DNA of 64,000 bases from Chitinivibrionales bacterium (GTDB taxonomy: Bacteria; Fibrobacterota; Chitinivibrionia; Chitinivibrionales; WJKA01), in contig WJLW01000033.1 in NCBI GenBank assembly GCA_014728295.1, forward strand, positions 124,001-188,000, given 5' to 3'. A program made the position numbers and the translations under genes. The notes beneath the pieces are model-generated. The model did not search any database, was not told the DNA's origin, and was given only the letters and a program-made list of their open reading frames with translations. Numbering within the stretch: the first letter of the stretch is position 1; each line of letters opens with the position of its first letter. This document shows, piece by piece, positions 26,938 through 36,100 of the stretch.

Positions 26938-28047
26938 ATGAAAATCCGGGAGTGGCTGTCAGACACCACGAGTATTGACGTCAATTCGCTCCAATCGCTG
27001 TTGGTTGCGAGCGGCATTGTTGTCGCGGCTGTTGTCTGCGGACTGCTGCTCAACTCCATTGTTTCCTTCATCCTGCGAAAAATCGACAAGCATTTCGAAC
27101 CCGATAAAACCAACATCCTTTTGGATACCGGGCGATGGCGCGCACCGTTGAATCTGTTGATTCCTGCTCTGGTTGTAGCTCTGATTCTGCCGGCTATTGC
27201 AGATAAGGGGAGCATTCGTCAAATTATTCGCCATGCGCTGAGTATCTGGATAATCTCTGCATTGGCGTTTCTTGGTGCCCGTATCGTTGGCGCCTTGCGC
27301 GATATGCTGCTGGAAAAGTATGACTTATCGGTCAGGGATAACCTGAAAGCCAGGACCGTCTACACACAGATGCGCGTTATTGAGCGCATTCTGGTATTTG
27401 CCATTATTCTGCTGTCTATAGCCTCGATTCTGATGACGTTTGACAAAGTGCGCCAGGTGGGTGTCAGCCTGCTTGCATCGGCGGGAATTGCCGGTATTAT
27501 TCTCGGTTTTGCGGCGCAACGGTCAATCGCTACCATCATCGCCGGCGTGCAGATTGCTATTACCCAGCCGATCCGGCTCGATGATGTCGTTATCGTTGAA
27601 AAAGAGTGGGGCCGCATCGAAGAGATTACCCTGACCTACGTGGTTGTGCGTATCTGGGATTTACGCAGGTTAATCCTGCCGATCACCTATTTCATCGAAA
27701 AGCCGTTTCAGAACTGGACGCGCATCTCCGCCGACATTCTGGGGACCGTCTATATTTATACCGACTATACCGTTTCTGTCGATGTCCTGCGCGAGGAGTT
27801 CAAACGCATTCTCAAAAATCATCCTTTGTGGGACGGCAAGGTCTGCGTCATGCAGGTGACCAATGCCTCTGAAAAAAGCATGGAGGTCCGCGCTCTGCTC
27901 AGTACCGAAGATTCATCCAAAGGATGGGAACTGCGTTGTCATGTGCGCGAAAAATTGATAGAATTTCTGCAACGGGAGTATCCCGCAAGTTTGCCGAGAG
28001 TTCGTCTGGAGATTGACAAAGAAGAATCTCGAAACGAAGCGACATAA
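26938..28047 (+). CDS. Small-conductance mechanosensitive channel (MscS family)
   Basis: A 369-residue membrane protein from ATG 26938 (GGAG 8 nt upstream; an in-frame start 21 codons earlier lacks support). About five membrane helices; the last, with VSLLASAGIAGIILGFAAQ, is the pore-lining MscS TM3 with its Gly/Ala packing. The beta domain follows (ITQPIRLDDVVIVEKEWGRIEEI), then the alpha/beta cytoplasmic cage. It releases solutes on hypo-osmotic shock. Longer N-terminal helices than E. coli MscS. It precedes the phasin-like and UbiB-like genes on the same strand. Confidence 0.9.
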   Translation: MKIREWLSDTTSIDVNSLQSLLVASGIVVAAVVCGLLLNSIVSFILRKIDKHFEPDKTNILLDTGRWRAPLNLLIPALVVALILPAIADKGSIRQIIRHALSIWIISALAFLGARIVGALRDMLLEKYDLSVRDNLKARTVYTQMRVIERILVFAIILLSIASILMTFDKVRQVGVSLLASAGIAGIILGFAAQRSIATIIAGVQIAITQPIRLDDVVIVEKEWGRIEEITLTYVVVRIWDLRRLILPITYFIEKPFQNWTRISADILGTVYIYTDYTVSVDVLREEFKRILKNHPLWDGKVCVMQVTNASEKSMEVRALLSTEDSSKGWELRCHVREKLIEFLQREYPASLPRVRLEIDKEESRNEAT

Positions 28048-28068
28048 TCAAAAAACCAGGAGGTCGAT

Positions 28069-28359
28069 ATGTTGGATTTCATCAAAAAAGGCATTTACAC
28101 TGGTGTCGGTCTTGCCTATATGACCAAAGAAAAAGTCGAGGAGACCGCTAAAAAGCTGATCAAAGAGTCGAATCTGACCGAAGCCGAAGGCAAAAAGTTT
28201 CTGGATGATTTGCTCAGCAAAGCGGATGATGCCAGGAAAGCTACCGAGAAAATGGTCAACGATGCAGTTGCCAAAGCGCTTGGCGCAATCGATGTCGCGA
28301 CCAGAAATGATATTGACAAACTGAAAGAACGAATCAGCAAACTCGAGGAAAATGCATAG
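28069..28359 (+). CDS. Small phasin-like/coiled-coil protein
   Basis: A 96-residue, highly charged helical protein opening MLDFIKKGIYTGVGLAYMTKEK and ending in a coiled coil (DIDKLKERISKLEE). This resembles short PhaI/phasin-family or granule-regulator proteins found beside UbiB-like genes. In other bacteria such proteins coat polyhydroxyalkanoate granules, but no PHA synthase is seen here. Strong site AGGAGG 6-7 nt before ATG. Lies 21 bp after mscS. Confidence 0.65.
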   Translation: MLDFIKKGIYTGVGLAYMTKEKVEETAKKLIKESNLTEAEGKKFLDDLLSKADDARKATEKMVNDAVAKALGAIDVATRNDIDKLKERISKLEENA

Positions 28360-28430
28360 CTGGTTTTCCCCGCGTACCGTGCAAAATATCCGGCACCCGG
28401 CACGACTGCAACTCGTTTCTATGAGCACGT

Positions 28431-30122
28431 ATGAATAATTCTATTCGACGCCGCCGCAGGGGGGCGCTTCACATCGGTCGATACGGCGAGATACTTTCTG
28501 TATTTGTCAAATATGGCTTTGGTGATATTGTATCCAGCCTCAACCTCGAAAAGTATGGCAACTTTACCAGGCGCTTCATTCCAAGGAAAGCAAAAGAAAT
28601 CTCCGCCGGCAAGCAGACCCGCTGGGAGCGGGTACGTCTTGCCATAGAGGAGCTGGGTCCGACTTTCATCAAATTCGGCCAGTTTCTCAGCAATCGTCCC
28701 GACTTGCTGCCCGAGGGGCTGATTCTGGAATTGATCAAGCTACAGGATTCAGTCTCACCCTTTCCCGCCAAAATTGCCATTGACATTACCGAAAAGGAAC
28801 TTAAAAAACCCATTGCGGAACTGTTCAGGGAATTTGACGAAAAGCCACTTGCTTCTGCATCGGTGGCCCAGGTGCACAAAGCAATTATGCACAACGGGAA
28901 GGAAGTTGCGGTCAAGGTGCAACGGGCCGGGATCAAGCAAATGGTTGCGACCGACATTGACATTCTCTCCTTTGCCGTGTCGCTTATCGAACGTCAATAC
29001 GAGCGCGCACGCCCCCTCAACATCACACAGCTTGTGGACGAGTTCGAACGGGTCATTTCCAGAGAACTCGATTTTCTCATCGAAGCCGCGCACATGGAAC
29101 GCTTTACGCGCATGTTCACAGACGATCCAAGAGTCATCATACCTGGAGTATATGCCGAGCATTCGACCAAAAAGGTATTGACTACCGATTTTGTGCACGG
29201 CATAAAAATATCGCATATCGACAAGCTCGAACAAGCCAATCTCAACTGCAGTGAAATAGCCGAACACGGTACCGTACTGGTGCTGCGGCAGATATTCGAT
29301 CACGGTTTTTTTCATGCCGATCCGCATCCCGGCAACATCCTGGTGCGCAGGGACGGCGCCATCTGCTTTCTTGATTTCGGCGCCGTGGGGATCATCCCGC
29401 CGTCACTACGCTATCATTTGTCAATATTGCTGTACGGTGTAGTCAAGAAAGACCCCCAACGCATCATACGCTCCCTGACGCAGGTCGCCCGTCGGCCGAT
29501 ACGCAATATCGAAAGCCTGGAGTACGACATTGCCGAATTCATCGAAGACTACTCGCTCACCATGCTCAAAGAGCTTGACATCGGCAATCTGCTTAATCGC
29601 TTCTCAAATATCGTCATCGAGCATGATTTGCGGGTAATTCCGGGTTTTTACCTGCTGTTCAAAGCGCTGATCAGCATCGAAGGTGTCGGCTCCCGTCTCG
29701 ATCCCGATTTCAGCCTGATTCCGCATCTCGAACCATTTGTCAAGAAGATGCTGCGTGACAATCCGCGCATCAAGCATCTGCCCTACGACATCTATTTCAT
29801 GTTGACAGATGCGGCATCTCTCGCAAAAGACCTGCCCTTTGAGATCAAAGAGATCGTGCGCATCATCAAATCCGGCGAATTGCGCATACAATTCGAGCAT
29901 CGCGGGCTGGAGCCGTTGATTGTGAAACTGGACCAGATCGTCAACAAGCTGGTGTTTGCCATTGTGCTGGGCGCCCTGATCGTGGGGACGTCGCTGGTCG
30001 TCCGCTCGGACATCCCGCTGCAATTATTCGGCGTACCGGTCATCGCAATTGCCGGATTTCTCATTGCGGGATTTATCGGGTTCGGGCTGCTGTTTTCGAT
30101 GCTGCGCAATCGGCGAATGTGA
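28431..30122 (+). CDS. ABC1/UbiB-family atypical kinase
   Basis: A 563-residue member of the ABC1/ADCK/UbiB family. The signature KxGQ is at KFGQ (81-84, FIKFGQFLSNRPDLLPEG), followed by the ASVAQVH loop that replaces a normal P-loop, VAVKVQR with the lysine, the FFHADPHPGN catalytic loop and CFLDFGAVG metal site. Two hydrophobic helices close the protein (about 500-560). These ATPases support isoprenoid quinone synthesis or lipid homeostasis. It follows the phasin-like gene by 71 bp. Confidence 0.92.
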   Translation: MNNSIRRRRRGALHIGRYGEILSVFVKYGFGDIVSSLNLEKYGNFTRRFIPRKAKEISAGKQTRWERVRLAIEELGPTFIKFGQFLSNRPDLLPEGLILELIKLQDSVSPFPAKIAIDITEKELKKPIAELFREFDEKPLASASVAQVHKAIMHNGKEVAVKVQRAGIKQMVATDIDILSFAVSLIERQYERARPLNITQLVDEFERVISRELDFLIEAAHMERFTRMFTDDPRVIIPGVYAEHSTKKVLTTDFVHGIKISHIDKLEQANLNCSEIAEHGTVLVLRQIFDHGFFHADPHPGNILVRRDGAICFLDFGAVGIIPPSLRYHLSILLYGVVKKDPQRIIRSLTQVARRPIRNIESLEYDIAEFIEDYSLTMLKELDIGNLLNRFSNIVIEHDLRVIPGFYLLFKALISIEGVGSRLDPDFSLIPHLEPFVKKMLRDNPRIKHLPYDIYFMLTDAASLAKDLPFEIKEIVRIIKSGELRIQFEHRGLEPLIVKLDQIVNKLVFAIVLGALIVGTSLVVRSDIPLQLFGVPVIAIAGFLIAGFIGFGLLFSMLRNRRM

Positions 30123-30274
30123 GCAGAACTCAGAACTCAGAGGCCGGTGATCAGTGGTTCGCCGCGTCGCCTCTTCGTTCCGTCGCAACTCCGTGCCTTC
30201 CTGTAAGTTTTCAATTATTTTCTGAAGCTCTATTATCGAATCCGCACACAACCATTTGCCAGAGACTGGCTATC

Positions 30275-31210
30275 ATGCCCGAAAATATTGCAATTGACGT
30301 ACGCAACGCCTCCAAATGCTTCGGCAACCTGGTTGCGGTTAATAACCTGACCTTTTCGGTTCCGGAATCATCCTGCATCGGGTTTCTTGGGCCGAATGGC
30401 GCCGGCAAATCGACGATGATGCACATGGTCTACGGTCGTTGTCGCCGCGAGTATCGGGATGACAGCAGTATATCGGTATTCGGCTATGATCCCGTGGACG
30501 ATGAACTGGCAATCAAATACCTTGCGGGAGTGGTTTCCCAGGACAACAACCTCGATACCGAATTGAATGTCACGCAGAACCTGATGATCTACGCAAAGTT
30601 TTATGCCATTGCTCCTCATGAAGCCAAGCCGCGCATCAGTCGATTGTTGGAATTCATGGAACTCGGCGAAAAGCATGACGCCCGTATCAGGGAGCTTTCC
30701 GGCGGCATGCAGCGACGCCTGGTGATCGTCCGGGCTCTGCTGAATGAACCCCGCCTGCTGATTCTGGACGAACCCACTACCGGTCTCGATCCGCAGGTGC
30801 GTCATGCAATCTGGGAAAAAATCCGCCAGCTCAAGAAGCAGGGCCTGACCGTGCTGCTCACCACGCACTATATGGAAGAAGCTTTTCAAATCGCAGACAA
30901 TGTTGTCATTATGCACAAAGGCGAAAGAGTGCTCGAAGGCCCGCCACGTGATGTGGTAAATGAGCAAATCGAAAACTATGTTCTCGAGCTGTTGCGTAGC
31001 GACGCGCTTGAGAAGTTGAAAGAAAAGGCGCAACGCAAAAATATTCGCAATGAGCTGTCGCGGGATGTCAGCATGTTTTACGCGCAAAGCCTGGAAGATC
31101 TGCAACAGTTGACCGAAACGCTTGCACCGGGCGATTTTATCCTGCGCCATTCGAACCTGGAAGACGTCTTTCTCAAAGCAACGGGAAGGGGACTCAATGA
31201 AGCGCAATAG
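30275..31210 (+). CDS. ABC transporter ATP-binding protein (DrrA/NodI type)
   Basis: A 311-residue ATPase from ATG 30275; the open frame upstream covers non-coding sequence without ABC similarity. Walker A GPNGAGKST (39-47), signature LSGGMQRR, Walker B LLILDEPTTGLDP and the switch His in TTHYMEEA. The C-terminal extension of about 80 residues is typical for DrrA/NodI-like exporters. It pairs with the ABC-2 permease, whose start overlaps this gene by 14 bp. The exported substrate (lipid-linked glycan, drug or other) cannot be told. Confidence 0.92.
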   Translation: MPENIAIDVRNASKCFGNLVAVNNLTFSVPESSCIGFLGPNGAGKSTMMHMVYGRCRREYRDDSSISVFGYDPVDDELAIKYLAGVVSQDNNLDTELNVTQNLMIYAKFYAIAPHEAKPRISRLLEFMELGEKHDARIRELSGGMQRRLVIVRALLNEPRLLILDEPTTGLDPQVRHAIWEKIRQLKKQGLTVLLTTHYMEEAFQIADNVVIMHKGERVLEGPPRDVVNEQIENYVLELLRSDALEKLKEKAQRKNIRNELSRDVSMFYAQSLEDLQQLTETLAPGDFILRHSNLEDVFLKATGRGLNEAQ

Positions 31211-31985
31211 CCATTGGAAATATCCCCCGCTTACCGCCCGGCTATATGGCGTCTGGTTTCGTCACATGCGCGTCTATACCCGAAACCTCATCAGCAACGG
31301 ACTCCCGCCGTTTCTCGAACCGCTCATTTTTCTGGGTGGTATCGGATTGGGACTTGGCGCATATGTCCGGGAGATGGACGGCGTACCCTACATCCAGTAC
31401 CTCGCCATTGGCCTGCTGATGACGGCTCCCATGTTCACCGCCGCATTCGAATGCAGCTTCGGTACCTTTATTCGCCTCGAATTCGACAAAGTATACGACG
31501 GCATGCTTGCCGCGCCGATGAGCATATCCGATCTGCTGATTGGCGAAATGCTCTGGGCCGGAACCAAGGGTTTCTTTTTTACCTGTACGGTGCTGGCGGT
31601 CGTAGGCTGTTTTGGGCTGGTTGCTTTCCCGCAAATTCTGCTCGCACCTTTTGTGGGATTCTTAACCGGCTTTATGTTTGCAACACTCTCGTTGCTGATA
31701 ACCTCATTTGTCAAGAGCATCAACCATTTCAATTTCTATTTCACCGGGCTGCTTTCGCCGATGTTCTTTTTTGCCGGCGTCGTATTTCCGCTCGAAGACC
31801 TGCCGCCGGTCGTGCGACCGGTTGCCGAAATCTTACCCCTCACTCATTCGGTAAGACTGACCCGGCTTCTGGCAAGCTGGGAATGGGAGTGGTGGGTGGT
31901 AATTGACCTGGGCTATATCGCCCTGTTTGCAGCGGTATTCGGCTATCTGGCGATTGTGCGGTTGAGGAAAAGGTTGGTGTTGTGA
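31197..31985 (+). CDS. ABC-2 type permease (NodJ/DrrB type)
   Basis: A 262-residue protein with six predicted membrane helices. Start ATG 31197 is preceded by GGAAGGGGA and overlaps the ATPase gene by 14 bp. Features of ABC-2 permeases: the N-terminal amphipathic helix, GLLMTAPMFTAAFECSFGTF, and the late LLSPMFFFAGVVFPLEDLPP block that resembles the NodJ/DrrB subgroup. It ends 18 bp from the convergent DUF1697 gene. Confidence 0.9.
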   Translation: MKRNSHWKYPPLTARLYGVWFRHMRVYTRNLISNGLPPFLEPLIFLGGIGLGLGAYVREMDGVPYIQYLAIGLLMTAPMFTAAFECSFGTFIRLEFDKVYDGMLAAPMSISDLLIGEMLWAGTKGFFFTCTVLAVVGCFGLVAFPQILLAPFVGFLTGFMFATLSLLITSFVKSINHFNFYFTGLLSPMFFFAGVVFPLEDLPPVVRPVAEILPLTHSVRLTRLLASWEWEWWVVIDLGYIALFAAVFGYLAIVRLRKRLVL

Positions 31986-32003
31986 TTTGCCTTCCGTCCC
32001 TAT

Positions 32004-32540
32004 TTACAAATCAATCATCTCCGCCAACTTCTCCACCGTCCGCCAGTTGCGGACCGTCATCGAAACACCGAGCAGATTCTCCGCACGCGTGGCCAGTTTC
32101 GATTTGCCAATGCCGTCCGGCGCATGCAGATAAAAGACCCTTTCCTTGAGAGCGAAACGCTCGGATTGTGTCTTGAGTTTCTCCATTGCCTCCAGGTCCG
32201 GATGCGCGGGCCTGGATTCGAGAAATCCGGCGTGCAACGTTTTTGGTTCCGACACTGCTTCGGGGAAGGGATTCTGTGATATCGTCTGCTTCAGCTCCTG
32301 TGCATGCAGCAGGTGGATCGCAGGTGTAAATCCGAACCGTGCATGAATCGCATCGGCAATCTTTCCGGCCAGTTTCGCAAAGGCGCTTTTCCTGCATCGA
32401 AATACGGCATTCCCGCTCTGGATGTAAGTCTTTACGTTGTGGCAATCAAGGGATTCGAGGATCGTGACAAGTTCTTTCATCGGCAATAAGTTTTTGCCGC
32501 CGACGTTGATGCCCCGAAAGAGCGCAATGCAGGTTTGCAT
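32004..32540 (-). CDS. DUF1697 family protein
   Basis: A 178-residue cytoplasmic protein. The opening CIALFRGINVGGKNLLPMKEL and the middle VKTYIQSGNAVF are the hallmarks of DUF1697, a widespread family without an established function. ATG 32540 starts directly at the conserved block; an in-frame ATG nine codons upstream is possible. The C-terminal KLATRAENLLGVSMTVRNWRT is also conserved in the family. No operon context. Confidence 0.88.
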   Translation of the reverse strand: MQTCIALFRGINVGGKNLLPMKELVTILESLDCHNVKTYIQSGNAVFRCRKSAFAKLAGKIADAIHARFGFTPAIHLLHAQELKQTISQNPFPEAVSEPKTLHAGFLESRPAHPDLEAMEKLKTQSERFALKERVFYLHAPDGIGKSKLATRAENLLGVSMTVRNWRTVEKLAEMIDL

Positions 32541-32567
32541 GGGCTGGTCCTTGTGGGTGTCGTGCAA

Positions 32568-33108
32568 ATGTTTCTTTTGGTGTGTATAAAATAAGCTGAT
32601 TTTCTCGGGAACGGATAGCGCGTGGATTTTTCTGCCGGTGAACTGATGTGACGATGGTCACTTACTCAAATTCAAGCATGTATAATTTTTGTGATGCCGC
32701 TCATCTCAGCGGGATGAAACCATTCCGGTTGATCCCCGGGCTACAGCCCAAACAGGCGGGCAAATATGAATCGGCAACTAACTCGAAATCTGCAGACGTA
32801 TTTCAGCTATCCCGGTTGCATAACCTGTCTGGATCGTCCCTGCGCACGGCATATCACACTACAATCCTGATGGGAAGCTAAACCGTATTTATTCCTTCCG
32901 TGCAGAAGATTTGAGCCCCAGAGAATAGGCTTATCACTTGGTAAACTACACCCAATTCGAGTACGATTCCACGGGCCGTTTGCAGAAAAAGCACGCACAG
33001 CCCCTTCGAGTGTGCTATAAATGAGGGCGTACTACGGAAAAACCAATGGCGTATATTGGGAATCGGGGCAGGCAAACTCGCTGCTTTGTGTTGAAATCCT
33101 GACTCACA
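32568..33108. other. Intergenic stretch with no supported gene
   Basis: About 540 bp. Open frames of 60-77 codons exist but lack ribosome-binding sites and recognisable sequence. The stretch should hold the DUF1697 promoter and the 3' end of the exported protein's transcript. I see no strong hairpin or repeat. Confidence 0.4.
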
Positions 33109-34224
33109 TCAATTGGTTTTTTCAATTTTAACCACGGCAATTTTGCCCGGCTGCATTGTTTTCTGCGCATGCATTTTTTGGCCAAGTATCGAAAAGGCCG
33201 CACCTTCATGAACAGCAAGCTCACGTTTTTGATTATCACGAATCGTGGTCATAAGGCGATTGCTGGCTTTAACGGTGAGGATATTCGAAAAATTGTTTTT
33301 CGTCGCAATATAGGTAGGGTTGGAAGGCACGACGCCGCCTTTATTTGCAGGTATCCAGAGGTCGGGGTACCAGCTTTCGGTACCGTGCTGCATTTTGTAT
33401 GAAGCCGTACCTGCATTGGGATTAACGTTGATGAGTGCGCATTCATCCTGGCTGCCGATTACCCAGTCTTCGTGGTTTGACCAGGTGTGGTTGTCCCATT
33501 TGCCCCATCTGGAATCTACGTTTCTCCAGTGAGAAGGAGAGTCGGCAGTTAGTGGCCACCGGCTAACGTGCAGTCTGGTATGCAGAGGGTTTCTCGAATT
33601 GACGGCCAGGCGTGTACCGCCGGGCGAAATGCAGGCGGAGCATTCGTTGTCGTATGTGCCTTCGAGACTGTTATCGATGTCAATGTATACGGCCTTCTGA
33701 TTGCTGTAGCGACCGGCAAAGCGCTTGCCGTTCTCGGATATTCCAAACTCGCCTTCTCCAATTTTGAACTCGGATTTGGTTGTATACACCTTGCTGATTT
33801 GTCCGGTGGATAGTGAAATCTTTTTTATATCTCTGTTGTCAACAAAATAGACATGTTTACCGTCATAGCCGAATTCCATTGAATAATTGCCGCCACCTTT
33901 GCCGTTGATGCTCAGGTTAAATTTGCTGAAAACCTCAGATTTAGTATGTATGTCGTATACTTTAATTCTTGAGCCGTTTGCTACTGCAATGAGATCTCCC
34001 GTGGCCGCCCATTTCACAGTATTGCCGGTGTCGTTCAGATTACTCGCAATCTGTATTGCATTCCATTGACCAACCTCCATAATGTAAAGCCGATTGTTCT
34101 TCAGGTATGCAACTTTCGCGCCCTCAAGTACTGCTTCCAGTGCACCATCCTGCCCGAAAGCGCTGGTTGTGAGCAAGACAACCAACACCAGGAATCCACC
34201 GAAACTGCTGAAACTTTTTTTCAT
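33109..34224 (-). CDS. Secreted propeller-like protein with T9SS-like C-terminal tail
   Basis: A 371-residue protein with a signal peptide (about 1-24, ending AFG) and a strong GGGGGAAAG site 1 nt before ATG. The mature part repeats beta-strand blades of the TolB/WD type: KVAYLKNNRLYIMEVG, AATGDLIAVANGSRIKVYDI, FGYDGKHVYFVDNR, ACISPGGTRLAVNSR. A WSNHEDW motif recurs as WTNHPYF in the protein at 47371. The end, AFSILGQKMHAQKTMQPG, resembles a type A T9SS sorting tail. It probably acts at the cell surface; function unknown. The upstream gene on the same strand ends 44 bp before. Confidence 0.65.
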   Translation of the reverse strand: MKKSFSSFGGFLVLVVLLTTSAFGQDGALEAVLEGAKVAYLKNNRLYIMEVGQWNAIQIASNLNDTGNTVKWAATGDLIAVANGSRIKVYDIHTKSEVFSKFNLSINGKGGGNYSMEFGYDGKHVYFVDNRDIKKISLSTGQISKVYTTKSEFKIGEGEFGISENGKRFAGRYSNQKAVYIDIDNSLEGTYDNECSACISPGGTRLAVNSRNPLHTRLHVSRWPLTADSPSHWRNVDSRWGKWDNHTWSNHEDWVIGSQDECALINVNPNAGTASYKMQHGTESWYPDLWIPANKGGVVPSNPTYIATKNNFSNILTVKASNRLMTTIRDNQKRELAVHEGAAFSILGQKMHAQKTMQPGKIAVVKIEKTN

Positions 34225-34268
34225 CTTTCCCCCTGGGTTTATTAGGAGCGTTTATGTTCGTTTTTGTA

Positions 34269-35471
34269 CTAAAATGCTCTGAATTTTAACCCGACTTCCA
34301 AAGTAAATCCATTAAATCCGACGCCGTCATCGGTGTTGAATTCTATCGGCAGGTGTATCGCCCAGAAAAGAGGGTAGTCGGGATTATGGACCTCCATACC
34401 ATAGCTCAAGTCAAGCGAGACCCATTGTTTGTTGATCTTTTTCTCACGAATTACGTAGGTCGTATCGTTGAGGTCATATACGTCGAATTTTGTGCTGTCT
34501 GTTTCCTGCAGGAGGGTGTCCCCATATACCAGATCAAGCAGCAGCTTATTGTCGTCATCATAGTCAAAATCATTTTTTGAATAGCGCGTGTCGGTTATTT
34601 CAACCTCGAAGCCATCTTGACCTAAAGGAATGGAGCTCTTGAAACCAATGGAATGCGTTATCGGATCGCCGGTAAATCCCAAATAGGCATGCGCATCAAC
34701 ATTGTCGAATTTTTCAACGCCCATATCGTTTTGGTAAGCGAACAAACCGGTTCGTGCGATTGACAGTTTTCTGGACGTAGATTTTGTTCTTCCAAGATCC
34801 TCATCCCATTTTCTTTGGGTGGTTTCCAGATAGAAAAGATTTCCTGAGTAAGAAGCTCCGGCAATCAGCATGCCGAATTCAAAATCGAATGTATGATCCA
34901 GGCCGAGATTGAAACCGAAACCACCGCTTCCGTTTTGCATATCGGAGGTGAGCAGGAAGTGGTCTAAATCATGTATGTCTGACTTTCCTGTCGGCAAGGA
35001 TATGCCGACCGGTATCGATATTTGTCCATTCATACCGAGCTTGGGTGTTGCTGTCAGGCCCAAGTCTCCCCATCCTGCTGTTTGATTGCCGCCTTCCAGT
35101 TTCTGTTTCCACATAAGCGGCATCGAAAGCGCAATATCAGTCGCACTAACATGCAAATTCGCCGTGATGGGTATGGAATGAGTTCTCAATAATGACATAC
35201 CCGCTCCAGTTGCGTGCACAACTGAATGTGAAGAACGAATCTCGAAATCGAGAATCGAGCCCTGTATTCCCTTGCCAAGCCACATCGCACTCGCAGCACC
35301 TGAGACGGCCCCCCCACCCGCGCCACACCCGCCGACATTCGCCCATGGTCTCATACCCGTTCCGTTTCGCACCTGATCCATTACCAGAATAATGGTAAAA
35401 AGCCCACCCACAGAAGCGACAAGGGTGATAAAACAAAAACGATTCAATAAAATCTTTTTCATATGTGACAT
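34269..35471 (-). CDS. Outer-membrane beta-barrel-like protein
   Basis: A 400-residue protein. Start ATG 35471 is supported by GAGG 6 nt upstream; the frame extends 17 codons further without support. One hydrophobic signal-like helix near residues 7-30 is followed by a Gly/Ala stretch and then many amphipathic strands with alternating hydrophobic residues (QISIPVGISLPTGKS, FGFNLGLDHTFDFEFG, GFTLEVGLKFRAF). It ends in Phe, as outer-membrane proteins often do. Aspartate-rich loops (DFDYDDDNK) may bind calcium. No named family recognised. Likely co-transcribed with the secreted protein 44 bp downstream. Confidence 0.6.
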   Translation of the reverse strand: MSHMKKILLNRFCFITLVASVGGLFTIILVMDQVRNGTGMRPWANVGGCGAGGGAVSGAASAMWLGKGIQGSILDFEIRSSHSVVHATGAGMSLLRTHSIPITANLHVSATDIALSMPLMWKQKLEGGNQTAGWGDLGLTATPKLGMNGQISIPVGISLPTGKSDIHDLDHFLLTSDMQNGSGGFGFNLGLDHTFDFEFGMLIAGASYSGNLFYLETTQRKWDEDLGRTKSTSRKLSIARTGLFAYQNDMGVEKFDNVDAHAYLGFTGDPITHSIGFKSSIPLGQDGFEVEITDTRYSKNDFDYDDDNKLLLDLVYGDTLLQETDSTKFDVYDLNDTTYVIREKKINKQWVSLDLSYGMEVHNPDYPLFWAIHLPIEFNTDDGVGFNGFTLEVGLKFRAF

Positions 35472-36100
35472 GATCTGCCTCAACGCGTGCTTCTCGTGAA
35501 AAGTTTCAGACTGACTGCTCATTTGTAATAAGCCCCGCAGAAAAAGCTACCTGCAGGAAACGCGCACCCGCTTTGCTGAACGAGCTGATTACTACTCTGG
35601 CGCTGCTTATGCGCCGATGGTTAAGCGATTAATTTTCCCTCTTGCAAAGTATCTTTGAGTGACCATGTATAAAATAATGTATAAAAAATAAATTTGACTA
35701 TTTTTTTGACGTGATTGAGCATTTTTTTGCTGCCATGCGTTTTTTCAGGATGAATAGAGCGATTCGGCCGATGGTTATTTCATTATGGGATGTATCCAAT
35801 TTGATAACCTTGCTGTATTTTTGCGGCATGTTTTATAAAACACATTTCTTCATTCCCGTGAAGGGGAATTCGGTTTTAATGCTACTCTAACTGTCCATGG
35901 ATATCCGACGGCACGGGTATGACATTTATATTTATTCAAGGGCAGCATAATTTTTCAAGATGATTTACAAGGAAGTCCTCTTTATAAGTAATCATTTAAT
36001 CCATATATAATCACTGAATCGATATTCCGCTCTATATGTTTTTTGAATTAATTGCTTTTAATTGAAACTACTTAACACTTGCCTCGTGAAGGATGGGTCC
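35472..36100. other. AT-rich intergenic region between divergent units
   Basis: About 630 bp without a supported gene. Visibly richer in A/T than its surroundings. It contains a tandem ATGTATAAAA-like motif near 35666-35690 and presumably the promoters of both divergent units. No RNA gene recognised. Confidence 0.4.

Noticed and set aside
32648..32881. 77-codon open frame in the gap before DUF1697
   Set aside because: No ribosome-binding site, no hydrophobic or domain pattern, and unusual composition; not supportable as a gene.
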